Assembly (NCBI GenBank): GCA_014621425.1
Contig: JAANBB010000063.1
Location: forward strand, 82,465 to 146,464
From: Cylindrodendrum hubeiense
Taxonomy: Eukaryota; Ascomycota; Sordariomycetes; Hypocreales; Nectriaceae
Length of the DNA stretch: 64,000 nt
Direction: 5' to 3'
The notes under the pieces were generated by a model. It had not been told where the DNA came from. It searched no databases and worked only from the letters and a program-made list of their open reading frames with translations. Made by a program: the position numbers and the translations under genes. Shown in pieces: positions 42,390 through 55,000 of this stretch (positions are counted from its first letter, which is position 1; each line of letters opens with the position of its first letter).

Positions 42390-43869
42390 GATTGCGGTGT
42401 TGGGTTCTCAGTTCTCATCGCTCCTCGACCCTGGGAAGTTAGGGGATAATGTGCCTGCCTCGCCGCTCTTCCGAGTGCAGAGGGGCGAGTACAGAGGAGG
42501 CGGGGGAGGCGGGGGTCTCCCATGGCAAATCCCAAGGATTCACAGGCAATCAGCAAAAGGCACGCCAGGACCATAGCACGTAACAGTCAAGGGGCTAGCT
42601 AGGTTCGAGGCTCAAGCAACCCCAGCAAGATCAGTTCAATCGTTCTCTTAGATGCTTAGTGCCAGCCCCACGCACTAATCCCGGCCATTGCGATATTGTG
42701 ATGCACTTGTTAGATTAGCGGTCCGTGTGGGTGCAGGAGCGCAGGGTCCACCCTTTTTCATCTTCATTCAGAAATAGCGCCATCTTCTCGGTTCTCGGGA
42801 TGGAGCCATGGGGAAAGGAACGAGATCAACCCATGTAGTGGGGTACGTACGACACGCAGTGAGAGAGATCTTCATTGGCCCCCCTGTTATAGGAAGGTTC
42901 TCGTGGAAGTTACTTTTTCCCAACCCTCCCGTAGGTAGTATTCGTGTCAGTGTGTACGACCTCGACTGCAGCAGTCACTACAGGCACGTTTACGAAGTAA
43001 CCAATTGAGGATTCTTGCGCATAGACGTGCGCTAGCGGCCGCCTACGTCAGGCAAGGAAGCATCACGTTGTGTTCTTCGTCCCTTCTGGGCGGTGACTAG
43101 TGGCTAAATTGTACTTGGCAGTTCTCTGGATGGTTAGCATGTTGGGTTATAGGGTTTGCTTATCAGAGTTGCGGTTCGCTTCGGTATGAAACGATGAGCG
43201 GCTCCTTATCGTCTCAGTCTCCTAGAGCATAGTGTCAGACTCCTCTAAAGCATAGTGTCAGACTCCTTCAAGGCATCCAACATATCCTGTCAGCCCATGT
43301 GCACTGCCGAGTCCAATCGAACGCGTGCTCTCGGCAAGCGTAGCCGATGACATCAAGGTGTTGCCAGTGTCGCCAGCGTCGGTCAGGGTCTCATAGTCCA
43401 GATGCGGCAACACGTGCTTCGCCTCCTACATCCGAAGGATTGCATGAACACCCATAGGCTTCGGGGAATTACAGGTGTCGGGGCCTCTGGTTAAAGGTCC
43501 GGAATGGGACGGTGGATAGTGGATAGTGCTCGTTATTATTTCATGTTCCGTGCTTCGGATTTCTAAATGACTTGGGCAGTGCGGCCACGGACCGGGCCAA
43601 TCAGACAGCGATACCAAGCTGCCTGTTCCCGCCGCGCCACTCCCGCTAGATCGCTAAATGCAGTAATATGATGCGCTCAAACCCCAGCGCCCGGCAATGA
43701 TGAAACGATATGATAGGCCTCGGCAGGTGAGTGGATTGTTTCACTCTGCGGGATCCTGGCAGCGCTGCGTATGTACAAGTTGCGACTGCCGCAGGCAGCC
43801 AGGGGCCCTGCGCCGCGACCCTCCCCGCCCTCCCCCTTGTTCACACTTGTGGCACTTGTGCGCACTTGT
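42390..43869. other. Spacer upstream of the MFS gene
   Basis: About 1.5 kb between the MFS start and the bZIP stop. It contains a 23-bp-period tandem repeat at 43222-43267 and a CTACGTCA element at 43043-43050. No gene was recognised. Confidence 0.5.
43222..43267. repeat. 23-bp-period tandem repeat
   Basis: The sequence agcatagtgtcagactcct occurs at 43226-43244 and exactly again at 43249-43267, each preceded by ctaRag or similar. A decayed third copy may follow (tcaaggcat). It lies about 830 bp before the MFS start. Confidence 0.75.
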
Positions 43870-45665
43870 TCACAGACACCCGCTCACGAGCTTGAGCAGC
43901 TGGTCATGGGGCATCCGTCCTGGATACCGCAGCAGTAGAATCGCGGCGAGCACCGTGTTGGACCGGTTGCGTTGCCACACGTCCTTGTGCTCGGCCGAAA
44001 ACGCCATCATTAGCGTCCAGAGGTTGGGTAACTGTGAGATGAGGGAACCTCTGGTCAGCGTCTTGTTCCTAGCTTGCTGTGGCCCACTCACCGCCCCGGC
44101 TCTCACCGTGAGAGTGAGAGCCGCAGACCCATGAGTGCCTGTGCCTGTGCCTGTGCGTGCGCCTGTGCGCGGGGGAATGGAATGGACTGTGGCTTACCTC
44201 GTTCTGCATCACCTTCTTCATCGCCAGGGTGGCCTGGCTCGCTGAGGCGGCTGCGCCCTCGCCGTTCTGTGGCGCCGACAGGAGGTTCAGGATGGCCTCC
44301 AGGGACCCTCGGCTGTCCTCGCCCTCTGAGACGAGCATCCGCTCTGTAGTCTTGAGCAGCTCTTCGTCGAAGCCCCGGCGCTCCCAATCGCTCCAGCGAC
44401 GCGCGTCGCGAAACACATCGGCGACAACGCTAGGTAGGCCCCGGTTGCGACTTAATCGCTGCTCAATTGCTAGTGGCGATGAATCGTCAAAGTTGCCGTT
44501 GTAGTAGGCTGTCACCAGCGTGTCGAAGCTCTCGAAGCCGGCCGCTCGGGTGCAGCTGAGTACGTACTCCAAGCGCTCGTCCAGCCCCTGTTTGGCAGAT
44601 GGCGCCGGCGACACCGATGACATGTCTGTCATTGACGAGTCCATGACCAGCCCGCTGCTGCTGCCATCCCCGCCACCCATGTGCGGTAGCTCGCCTGCTA
44701 GCGCGGGCGGTTGGTGCTGTCGCTGCGTCTGGGGGAGCATCTCGAACGACCACATGTCGAACGGATGATTGAAGCCCATGACGTCATTCGCTTCTGGCGT
44801 GAATAGTTGGTGGCGGTCGACTCCTCCATCTGCGGCGGTCAGTTTTTGGCTTTCTCGTTTTTTGGGTGGGATACGAGGTTATCGGCAGGGCACTTACTCA
44901 TTCTCGCGTTCTCATCCTGGGGACTGTGGTCGGTGGGCGTTGTCACCTGGTGCTTGTCCGCCATCTGCTGCTTCGGTACGCCCATGTAGTCCATGGGTAG
45001 CTTATCGCACGCCTTGGCATTCTGGTCCGTCCTCTCGCCAAGCATTGAGCGGGTCGGGGGCAATTGCTGTGCGTTATCCATGAGCGGGCGCTGCATGTAG
45101 ATGGGCTTGCTGCCCTTTTCGCTGCCATGGTCGTAAAAGGTAGATTGCAGCACCTGCGGTTGCATGGGCTGCTCGTGCGGTGACTCTGGCGTCATGGACT
45201 CTAAAGTGACTGGGTGGTACGGCGTTTGGTTGCCTTGGAGCTGATGTTGGTGGTGTTGTGGGGAATGTTGTTGGTGTTGGTGGTGGTGTTGTGGTGATTG
45301 TTGGTGGTGGTCTTGTTGCGGCTGCTGTGGTTGTTGCTGCTGCGGTAGTGGCAATTGTGGGAGTGGTAATTGCTGTTGTCCATTTTGCAGGTCTTCATCC
45401 CTGGGAGAATTGTCGCCGTTTAATTGTTCATGATAATTGACTTTCGCTTGGAGCTTCTCGAGGCGTGCCTTCATGCGTTGGCCTGGTCATAGTTAGATGC
45501 GGCTGCACAAGTCAAATGCAAATGCGGAGGAGACCCACGATAGCTTCTTTGCGCGATCCTGTTTTGGACCTTCTTCTTTTCTTTGGGGTCTTTTATGTCG
45601 GCCCAGCTGGCGTCGAGACCGGTGTCACTGCCGCTGGATACCGTGTACCTTAGTACGGCATCCAT
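43870..45665 (-). CDS. bZIP transcription factor with C-terminal DUF3425-like region
   Basis: Four exons, 45665-45539, 45482-44898, 44829-44198 and 44076-43870, give 516 residues. Splicing the first intron joins KKVQNRIAQRSYR to QRMKARLEKLQ, recreating the AP-1-like basic region (NRxAQR) and the start of a short leucine zipper at residues 29-60. A long Gln/His/Pro-rich low-complexity stretch follows (about 75-130). The last exon encodes LPNLWTLMMAF and a leucine-rich tail that match the DUF3425-type end of fungal cluster bZIP regulators. The acceptor of the last intron is ambiguous (44076, or the in-frame site just before LPNLW). It is probably the nuclear pathway-specific regulator. Four short iterons just upstream could serve autoregulation. 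Confidence 0.88.
44137..44171. repeat. GTGCCT hexamer microsatellite in a bZIP intron
   Basis: Repeats of cctgtg and gtgcgc (gcctgtgcctgtgcctgtgc and onward) lie inside intron 3 of the bZIP gene (44197-44077). They are non-coding in the chosen gene model. Confidence 0.6.
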
Positions 45666-48600
45666 CTTCGCCGAGGTTGAAAGAAAAAAAATGGGATATC
45701 GAAAAAATGAAGTGTGCCTCGGGACGTGTCGACGTGCAGACGGGGATCGTTACGCAGACGGGTATCTTAATGCAGAATGCAGACGGGTATCGTAAAGGAA
45801 ACGGGTATCACAGGCCAATATGGTGTAACATCGTGCCGCACTCATGCATGCTCCCGTGAGACTGTTGATATATATCTGTTGGAGTAGGTTCGGCACATAA
45901 ACTTTGTTCCAACTTTCCAGGGGCACATGGGGCTAGTCTGGGGCACCTGGATGTGTAGGCCGAGCCCGGCATGATGGGACACTCAACGGCTCCTAGCACG
46001 TGTGTTGTACAGTCCCCCAATTCAACGTATCTCGCCGAGGAGGCGAAGCAGGCAGAAGGATCGGGACCGAGATGCTAGTGTTGGGCCCGCCTTTTGTCAA
46101 AGATGGCTCTCCTCATTCGCTACTGGGTTGAGGAAGGGCAATCGCTATCGAGCCATTTCCAAGGACCCATGGGCCCAAGACAAATCCGGAGTAGGGTCCT
46201 GCTATCCAGGGCTAACCGTCATCCATCGCTGTGAAACAGGCCTAAGCACTTGACCTCGCCAGGAAGGAGCCATACCGGCAGCTCGATCCTCGATCATAAG
46301 TTCCCGGTGCCAGGTGCCAGGCACTGACGGCAGGCGTTCCCGTGCACCACTTTTCTGGTTCCAAGAAATAAGCCGGCGTGAGCGTGGTTGCGCAATGCCA
46401 TTGGACGCTGTGCGCGCAACTGGGGTATCATCTTACCCGAGCCCAGCACACGGGTCCTGCTAGCGGATCCCGCAAGGCACAGAGCTCGAACCCTGGTTGT
46501 GGGGAGTTTGTGGATGGCATCAGCCTCGTCTCATAGGGCTCGCCTTATCTGCCATGCTCGGCCTAAGGTCATAGCGTTCAATACGAGTTGCTCATTACAG
46601 CCATCGGCTAGAACCCTTGCCACTACGCAAACTCTCGAGCACTAGAATGCAACGCTCACACATGCAACTAAACCCCATATAGAGCTTCCCAGGATCATCA
46701 CGCCAAGACACGGCCAAGAGAGGCCGGCAACCTTAGCGGATCGGCAAGAAAATTGGCATCGAATTAGAGGGGAAATGACACGAAGCGATGTCAAGGGCCT
46801 AGCCTCCCTGCCGCATTCGCACCTATCCGTGTGGAGTCGTCGACGGCTGCCGCCCGTTTTGTGCGGGGCGGCTTGGCCTTCGCTACTCCTGACCCACTGT
46901 GATTTCACAGGCGCAAAGGTAAATCGTTAGGTCCCTTTCGCCACGAACTAATTGCCTGATTGATCTCGTTCGCATTGATGTTTTTCCTTGACGTGCAATT
47001 CTCCCGAAGAGAGTTATAATTAACTTAGTTCTGTGATAACGGATCATAGCGTACTCGTACTGATATGATATCTCTGGAAAAGTATAGTCTCCACCTGTCA
47101 CCTGAGGGCATGCAGCGGATGAACCTTCGAACACGCACGTGGTTGCAATATCAAATGATGCCGTGCGCATGCTGCATTGTGTGATTGGGCCGTAGAAACG
47201 TTCTGGAATGTTGAGAGCATTGATGGAAAACCCGACAACGAGCATCTGCAGGCCAACCGATTGGCTAGTCGAAATGTCCCGGACACAATGCAACTAAGAC
47301 GGGAAGCACGACACAGGTGACGAATCAGGTAACCCTACCTGCCGACACCCACCACACACCGCTTGCATCGGCTTCAGAACACGGAGATGCAGTAGAAAGG
47401 AGAAGTGTTCTAGAACCCGGCAGAGCAAGCATCGGGCAGCAACCGACCGACCACCCGAAGAGTCGGGTGGCGGCGAGTAGGGTGACAGTTTAGACCGAGA
47501 TTGGAATCACCTCCGAGACTGCGTCCGGAAGAGGCCAAACTGAGCACCTAGACACGAGGGGAATTGCCACTTCGATGCGGAATGCGACGAATAAACGCCC
47601 GCATAAGCACAACTGCAGAGAGAGGCGGCCGCCGGTACGATCGGGAAGGAAAGGATTCGTGGGGTTCCGTGGGCTAGCCACTGAACCTTCCCGAGACGCA
47701 GCAAGATCGGGGCATTGTTGGATCAGCGCAAGGGAGTCATAGTTAACTAACTTTCCGGATCGCATCATGAACCCGGAGCGTTTTACAAATCGGAGCCGAA
47801 CTGTTACAACGAGGGACCTATACAAGTGCAGGGGATACATACGATGTTGCATTCAACACAGATCTAGACGGCCCAGCATAAAAAATAGGCTTCGGATGAT
47901 AAATGAAATGGCTAGAAGCGTAACGTCGACGGAAGGTGGAAACTTAATGAACCCAGCCTAAGATGTCGACTTCCCTTGGCATGGGGAATAGAGAGGCATC
48001 CTTCTGATACCCAGAAATCAGGATCTGTCATCCTCGATTACGCAACCCACCCAGAGAGACTAGACGGTGTACGCCCGTCGGTGCCTGGAATGACATGCAG
48101 GGCAGTCCCGGATTGCGATCCACGGTGGGGACTACCAAAAGGAGAAGGAGGTTTCAAGAGACAGGATGGTTGTCAGCAGGTCATAATGCTTGGTATGAAA
48201 CATGGAGCAGAGTGACGACTTGGTAATGACATGTGATCGGGTTGTTCCAGCCGTGTTCCGAAGCCTTGTCAACCCTCCATGAACTTACCCCGTAGAAAGT
48301 ACAACCGATGATAAGGATATAGAAAGCGAATCTGTATTAGTGTCACCTCTAAGTCACAATCGGTGAGTCTATTCAGATGACGCCAGTCGCCCGGCCAGTG
48401 TTGAGCTATTTAATCTTTTGTTCTTGTGGGCCATCTCGGTGACCGCCCGTGGTTGCGATGTTCCGGTTCAACCGCTCGCACCATCTCCATGGCCTCATCG
48501 AAGCGAGGAATGCAGTTATGGCCTCCGCGGAGTCATCCCATGACGGCGGTGAGGTATTTTCGCAGATGCCCCTTTTCAGCGAGTCAGTCAACCAGCAGAG

Positions 48601-49002
48601 AAGCAGTATCAGCTTGGAGGCTGGGCGACCAGTTTGATTCTGATGATGTCCCCAAGAAACGATTCTCGCTTTTTATTCATAGCAAGGATATTTTGGCCAA
48701 AGGAGGTACGAAGGAGATTAAGATCATCGCCGCTGGAACGTTCGTGGGTGGCAAATTATCGTTGTGAAGAAATTATGTATGGAACTGTGTGATGAAATTT
48801 TGGAGATGAACACAGGCACAACGCGTATAGTGGGTGACAAGGAGACCTGTGTCACCCAAAAACACTGTGGTTGTGATCAAAATTAATAAGCGAGCAAGCA
48901 ATCCATTTCCAAACTAAATTAATTAACTCAAATCAAATCAAACAAGCTGAATGCTTTCTGTCATAATAATACATCGCACATCCATTGTAACGTTTTAGCC
49001 TT
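45666..49002. other. 3.3-kb spacer between bZIP and polyketide synthase genes
   Basis: The longest gene-free stretch. Its first 150 bp hold the bZIP promoter iterons. Scattered open frames, the longest 137 codons on the minus strand at 46883-47293, match no family I recognise and have no convincing splice extension. The part next to 49002 is AT-rich and presumably the PKS 3' untranslated region. Confidence 0.5.
45736..45810. promoter_or_regulatory. Four GACGGGTATC-like iterons just upstream of the bZIP gene
   Basis: Copies begin at 45736 (gcagacggggatcgt), 45754 (gcagacgggtatctt), 45779 (gcagacgggtatcgt) and 45797 (ggaaacgggtatcac). Spacing is 18, 25 and 18 bp, and they end about 70-145 bp upstream of the bZIP start codon. 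Closely spaced direct repeats at this position suit transcription-factor binding; that is inference. Confidence 0.5.
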
Positions 49003-52000
49003 TTACTCGGCCTTCACAGAGACCAATCTAGATTCCTTGGCAACAAGACCTGCCAACTCCTTGATACTGCTCGTCTTGCGAAGAACCAAGAGCGGAATGT
49101 TTGCCTGCAAGAAGGCGCCGATCCAGTTCCTGAGCTCCACAGCAACAAGAGAATCCACACCATAGTCATCAAGGCTGCGGTCCTCGGTCAGATACTTGAC
49201 CGGGGTAGCAAGTAGCTTGCTAAGCTGGTGGATAATGGCCTCGGAAATGAGGTTGGCGGCTTCCTCCGCGGTCGTCGCGGAGCTGATGCCCTCACCAACC
49301 TCCCCGGAATCATTGGACTCCTGGGACTTGTTGTTTCGGTGAGACAAGTGTCTAAACTTGCTGTCGTTGACCCACACACCCGGTCGCAGACCAGGCTCGT
49401 TGCCCTTGGGCACCAGACCAATGACACACTGGCAGTTGTCGACCTTGAAGGTCGCGGAATTTGCCAAGACGTAGTTCAGAGTGGCGAGCATCTCCTTAGT
49501 AAGGATCGTACCGAAACCCTTTCGTCGCAATGCCGCAGCAACCTCGGGGTTCTCGGCGACGAAGCCACTGTCAGCAACAGCGCCAACATTGACAGAGTAG
49601 GCCCGAAGCCCCTGGGAGCGAAGGAAGTGGGCCAGAGCATCCTGGTAAGTACAGGCTCCGGCATAGTTGGTTTGTCCGGCGTTACCGCTGATGGCGACGG
49701 CCGAGGACATCATGACAAGGAAGTCAATGGTCTTGGGCAGTGCCTTGTACAAGTTCCACGTTCCCTTGGTCTTGGGGCGATGGGTGGCGAACCACTGGTC
49801 ATAATTCATGTTGTCAAATCTCGTATCCTGAAAGGTCGGTAATGTTAGCAATGCTGAAGATCAAATTGGGAGGGTGTTTGCATAGCGCAACGTACCTTGA
49901 CAACCATGGCGGATTGGATGACTCCGCGAATAGGCGAGCCATTCTGGCCGTGCTCGATCCTATCAACGAGGGCCTCAACAGCCTCAAGCGAGGTGATATC
50001 GCATCGCTCAATCTCGACGGAGATGCCTTGGACGTGCATATCCTTGATAACTGCCACGGCTTCATCGTCACAGGTGCCGGATCGCGACACTGCGATGATG
50101 CGGCGGGCTCCGTGAGCTCCCATCCATCGCACAATGCCCTTTCCGAGACCACCCAGGCCACCAATTACAAGATAGGCGCCATCGGACTTCAACTGCGCTG
50201 GTGCAGGTGCCGGTGGTACAATCTGTTCAATATTAGTGCTGCCCTGAATACCAAATAACGGTGAAACTTACCTTGACCTGCTGGCCATCCTCGACCTTCA
50301 AAATAACCTTACCAATGTGCTTTCCTGCCTGGATGTGGCGGAAGGCCGCTTCGATCTCTGACATCGGCATGGTAGTGATGGAGGTTGGGCGGATAGCGCC
50401 ATATGACATGAGGTCCATGACATTCTGGAGCAGTTGGCCAACGAGAGGCTTGTTATCTTCAATAAGAAGAGCCAAATCCACGTAGGCGAAGGTGATGTTC
50501 TTGAGCAAGAACTTGGCGGGCATCAGCATATCATCGAGGAACTCCTTGCGGCCGATCTCTACAAACCTCCCGTAGGGCGCAACCGTGTTACAAGACTCAC
50601 GGAACACGTCGCCACCTAGGGAGTTGAGTACAACATCGACACCTCCCTTGCCAGTCATGTCGCGAATGGCCTTGCCGAAAGCGGTAGTTCTGCTAGAGAA
50701 CATGTGGTCATCGTTGATGCCATATGTCTCTGTCAGGAACTTCCTCTTCTCGGCACTACCACAGGTGACGAAGACCTCAGCGCCAATGTGCTGGGCCAAG
50801 ATAATCGCAGCCTGGCCGACAGCACCGGCAGCGGAGTGGATCAGGACGCTCTCGCCCTTGGCCAAGCGGCCCTTGTGGATGAGCGAATAGTACACTGTAC
50901 CCCACACGATGGGCAATGAAGCGGCCTCCTCAAACCCGAGACGCTCGGGGATCACGGCGCAGCAGTCACCGTGGATGCGAGGTCGGTTGGTGTACGAGCG
51001 AGAGTAATAGCCACACACGCGGTCGCCCTTCCTGAAGCGGTCGATCATGTTGGCGCCGACATGCGTCACGATACCGGCGCAATCGTTTCGCATCTCAGTG
51101 ACGCCCTCGAGCTGGCCGGCGGCGATCAGCACGTCCTTGAAGTTGATACTGGCGGCACGAAGCTCGATCTGGATCTCATCAGGACCGGGAGGCCCGGCCG
51201 TCTCATCGTCCTTCCATCGCAAGGTGTCGAGGAGACCGGCAACCTCAGTCTGTGCGATCAAAGTGCGATCGTTGTCCACGAATGGCGCCAACTCAGGCTT
51301 GGACTGACCGTTGGAGTCACGGACGTGGTCGCCAATCGTCTTCTCTTGGAATGCACGGGGGACAAAGAGTTGACCCTCACGCTCGGAGAACTCGTGCTCC
51401 ACGTCTGCGTCATTCTGTTCCAGATCAAATGAAGGGCTCTTCAGGACCTTGACTACCAATTCGCGGCAAGTCTTGACGTCAGTATCCAGGTTAAAGTCAA
51501 GGTTGACAACCCGGATGTCCTGGTGCTCAATCCTCAGACTGCGCGCAAAACCGGTAAGCATCGCGCCTCGTGGTCGCTGGCAGTCTCGGGTCGCGCCCCT
51601 GGTGATGAAGAGGATGGCCTTGGAAGTCAGGAGTCGGCTCTTGAAGCTATCCCATGACTTCGGGTTCACGTCCTCGATGAAGGCTTCACAAACCTCAGGA
51701 GGGAAGATGGTGATACCTTCAGAAGTAGTGGGAGCCATGAGCTCCGTGGAGGAGACGTTCTGGGCTCCCAGAGAGGAGCTCAAGGTATCCACAAGCCCGG
51801 GAATCTCGCTGGTCTGGTTCTTGTCGTGAATGACCTGCAACTGGTGCACCAGTGACTTGGGGAAGGCTGGTGTTGTGGTGGAGAGGAAGACGCTGATTGT
51901 GCCTCCGCTGGATTCTTCATAATCCTTGAAGGTAGCCATGGGCTCGTTGAAGCCATGGGCAGTGAGCGTAGTGTTCCATTCCGACTCAGGAATGAGGGGC

Positions 52001-55000
52001 GACATGCGTCTACCTTCCTTGTCACCAGCCCACCATCCAGGGAGAGAACCGAACACCAGGTTGTAGTAAAGCGCATCCTTGGTGATCTCCATGAGGAGCA
52101 GGACACCGCCGGGCTTGAGAAGAGCTCTCACACGGTCCAGAGACTCGCCGATAGAGCTGGTGGCATGGATGACGTTGCAGGCAATAGCAAGGTCATAGGT
52201 GCCTTCCTCGAGACCCTGAGTAGTGGGATCCCGTTCAATATCGAGCACGCGATAGTTGACAACATCCGAGAAATCATCGAGACGCTCCTTGACAATCTCA
52301 AAGAAACTAGGAGAAATATCGGTAAAGTCATATTTGGAGATGAGTCTCCTGCCATCAGGGCACATGGCATTGAGCATGGGCTCGGTAGCAGAACCGGTTC
52401 CGGCACCGATCTCGACCACCTTCATGCCGGGCTTTTGCTTGACAAGCTCAGTAACGTACGCGGCCATCTGAGTGTAGCAGCGACGGCAGCGCTCGTTGGA
52501 GTACAGCGAAGAGAGCAGCCCACCGTCTTGTAGGAGGGCCAAAGGCTCGGTCTTGCCAACAAGGATGTCAGAGAGGTTCTCACCGATTCTGGTGACGGCC
52601 TCTGCCTCGCCCGCGAGATCCTCAATCAAGCCATGGGTTCCCAGCTTCGAGACATCGATCCTGTCAGTAGAATGGGCCTGCATCCAGTCATACCAATGAC
52701 GGTGATGCTCTTCGGCCACCTGACTTAGGGGCACTGCCTTCAGTGCGCGCTGAATGTGCGACAGCACTCTGGCATCGAGATGCTTGTTGTGTCCCGCAAC
52801 AGAATCCCGAGTGATGGTCGAAAGACAAAGCTCCTCGACGTGCTCGGGTGTAACATCATCGGTGTATGTGACCCAGTCAATCTGGTGGACAAGCTCGCGA
52901 GAGCTGGAGAGCATGACATCTCCAGGGAGCTGGGTAGCAGTGACACCCTCAGCCCTGACGACAACTCGCTCATCGGCTCCGGAGCCTGAGCTCACACCCA
53001 CGTCGAAGGTGAAGTGACCCTCCTTCCTGGTGGAATAGCAGGTGAGCTGAGAGCCCTGCACCTCGGAGTACTGGGCCGAGATGTAGAGATCCTGAATAAA
53101 GGTAGGCACAGCGGGAGACTTGAGGCCGTTCTTCAACAGCAGAATGGAGCACAAGCCGTGGAACAGGGCGGAATCAAGGGTACCCGGGTGGACGACGTAT
53201 TTGGGATCGCCGAGACTGGTAGTGTGCGTGCCCACATCGGGGCACTGGACCTTGCCGATTGAAGTATTGTCGCCGAGCTTGAGTTCGACGACGTTGTCGA
53301 AAGGCGCCTTCCAGTCGAGACCGATATCTCGGCTAAGGTAGTAAAACTTCTGGGGGCTGACGGCCTGCTGACTGTTCTCAATCGACTCCTTCACATCCCT
53401 CTGGAAACTGACCATGTCGGAGGGCTTGTTATCGTGAGCTTCATTTCCGGCAGTGGTCGTCACATTGATGAGACCACGGCAGTGCTCGTTCCAGGTTCCG
53501 CCCTCCTCGACAGTGAAGATTCGGAACTCCATCCACGTGCTCGAAGAGCCACGAGCGGACCGAGGCTCGGGTCGGATGGAGAGGCAGAGTTCGTCGGCTG
53601 AGTCCTGGCCGATGACCACGGCCTTGCCAAAGTTGACGCTGCGGAAGTTGTAGCCCTCAATCTCGATGGAAGCGTCGCTCATCTTCTTGAAGCGCCGCAT
53701 TCCCTCGAGAGCCATGGCAAGGTAGCCAGCAGCGGGGAAGACACACTGGCCTTGGATGACGTGGTTCTGCAACCAGGGAAGCTCCTTGAGCGTCAAGAAT
53801 CGTCGCCAGCGAGGCTCGAGACGGTTCACATCGGCGGACAGGTTGCCGATCAGCTCGTGGGGGAGGAACTGGCGCTGAGTGTACTCCTTGGACACTCTGC
53901 TCTCGTGCCAGTAAGTCTGCTCGTGGTCGAAAGCGTAGGGGGGTGCCTCAGACATCAGCGTCAACATCTCGTCCTCGAATCCGCTGTTAGCGTAGTGGAA
54001 GTCGAAGTCGACGCCATCGCTGAACAAGTGGCCCAAGCAAGCAAGAAGGGCCTTGGAGGCGGATGTCTTCCTCTTCAGGGTGTTGATGTACTTGACGCCG
54101 CTGGCCTCTCCCTCGAAAGTTTGGATAGTCTGCTTCACGGGGCCCTCAAGGGTCGAGTGGGAGCCAATCTCCAAAACGGTGTCAACGTTGGCAGAACCAT
54201 CATCTGCCTGGCAGAGACCCCACAGGGCATCCTCGAAGTAAACGGGAGAAATGAGGTTGCTGCACCAGTACTCCTCGTTGAGCTCGTGGGCATCCTCGAT
54301 GGGAGAACCGGTCAAGGACGAGACCATGAGGACGCCTGACTCGGCAGTCTCCACCTCCAGTCCTTCCAGTGCCTCGCGGTAGGCATCCTCAATACGGCGC
54401 ATCTGGTCGGAATGGTATGCCGCTCCCCGAGTGCGAAGAACACGGTTGAAGACGGACTCTTCCTCCAGAAGCTCGCTCAGCGCCTGGATGACGGGCATAT
54501 CTCCAGAAACTGTCACACTTGAGGGACTATTGTAACAAGCGATGGTGAGTCGCTCTGAATCATCTCCAAGGCTGGCAATGTAGCCATCGACATCCCTGGA
54601 AGAGGCTCCAACAGCAATCATGCCACCCTGTAAATCGGTTTCGCGGTCGAGAAGCTCGCTGGTAAGACGGCCTCTGTGATACGACACCTTCATGGCGTTC
54701 TCAAAGGAGAGATATCCAGCGGCGTACGAAGCAGCGATTTCACCACTGGAGTGACCAGCGACCGCCGTGGGCTTAATTCCAAGGGCGGAGAGAACATCGA
54801 CCAGAGCCAGCTGGATGGCCGTAGAAAGCGGCTGTCCGAATCGGGGCTCGTCAAGACGGGTCTCCTTGGCGTCTCGCTGGAGTTCAGTGATGACGTCCCA
54901 AGTGCAACCCATCTTGGTAAGCTGACGGTTGGCTCGCTTCAGGGATGCGGTGAACTCGGGCCAGACATTAATGAGCTCGCGTCCCATATTGAAGTACTGG

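Noticed and set aside
43870..44106. Separate small gene at the 3' end of the bZIP gene
   Set aside because: The frame is the last bZIP exon: it joins in phase and encodes the DUF3425-like LPNLW segment and tail.
46471..46510. Possible tRNA T-arm-like string (gctcgaaccctggttg)
   Set aside because: No acceptor stem or anticodon arm could be paired around it.
46883..47293. 137-codon minus-strand frame in the long spacer
   Set aside because: No recognisable family, signal peptide or conserved motif; kept only as a low-interest remark.
48426..48767. 113-codon plus-strand frame downstream of the polyketide synthase
   Set aside because: Composition and lack of motifs suggest a chance frame.
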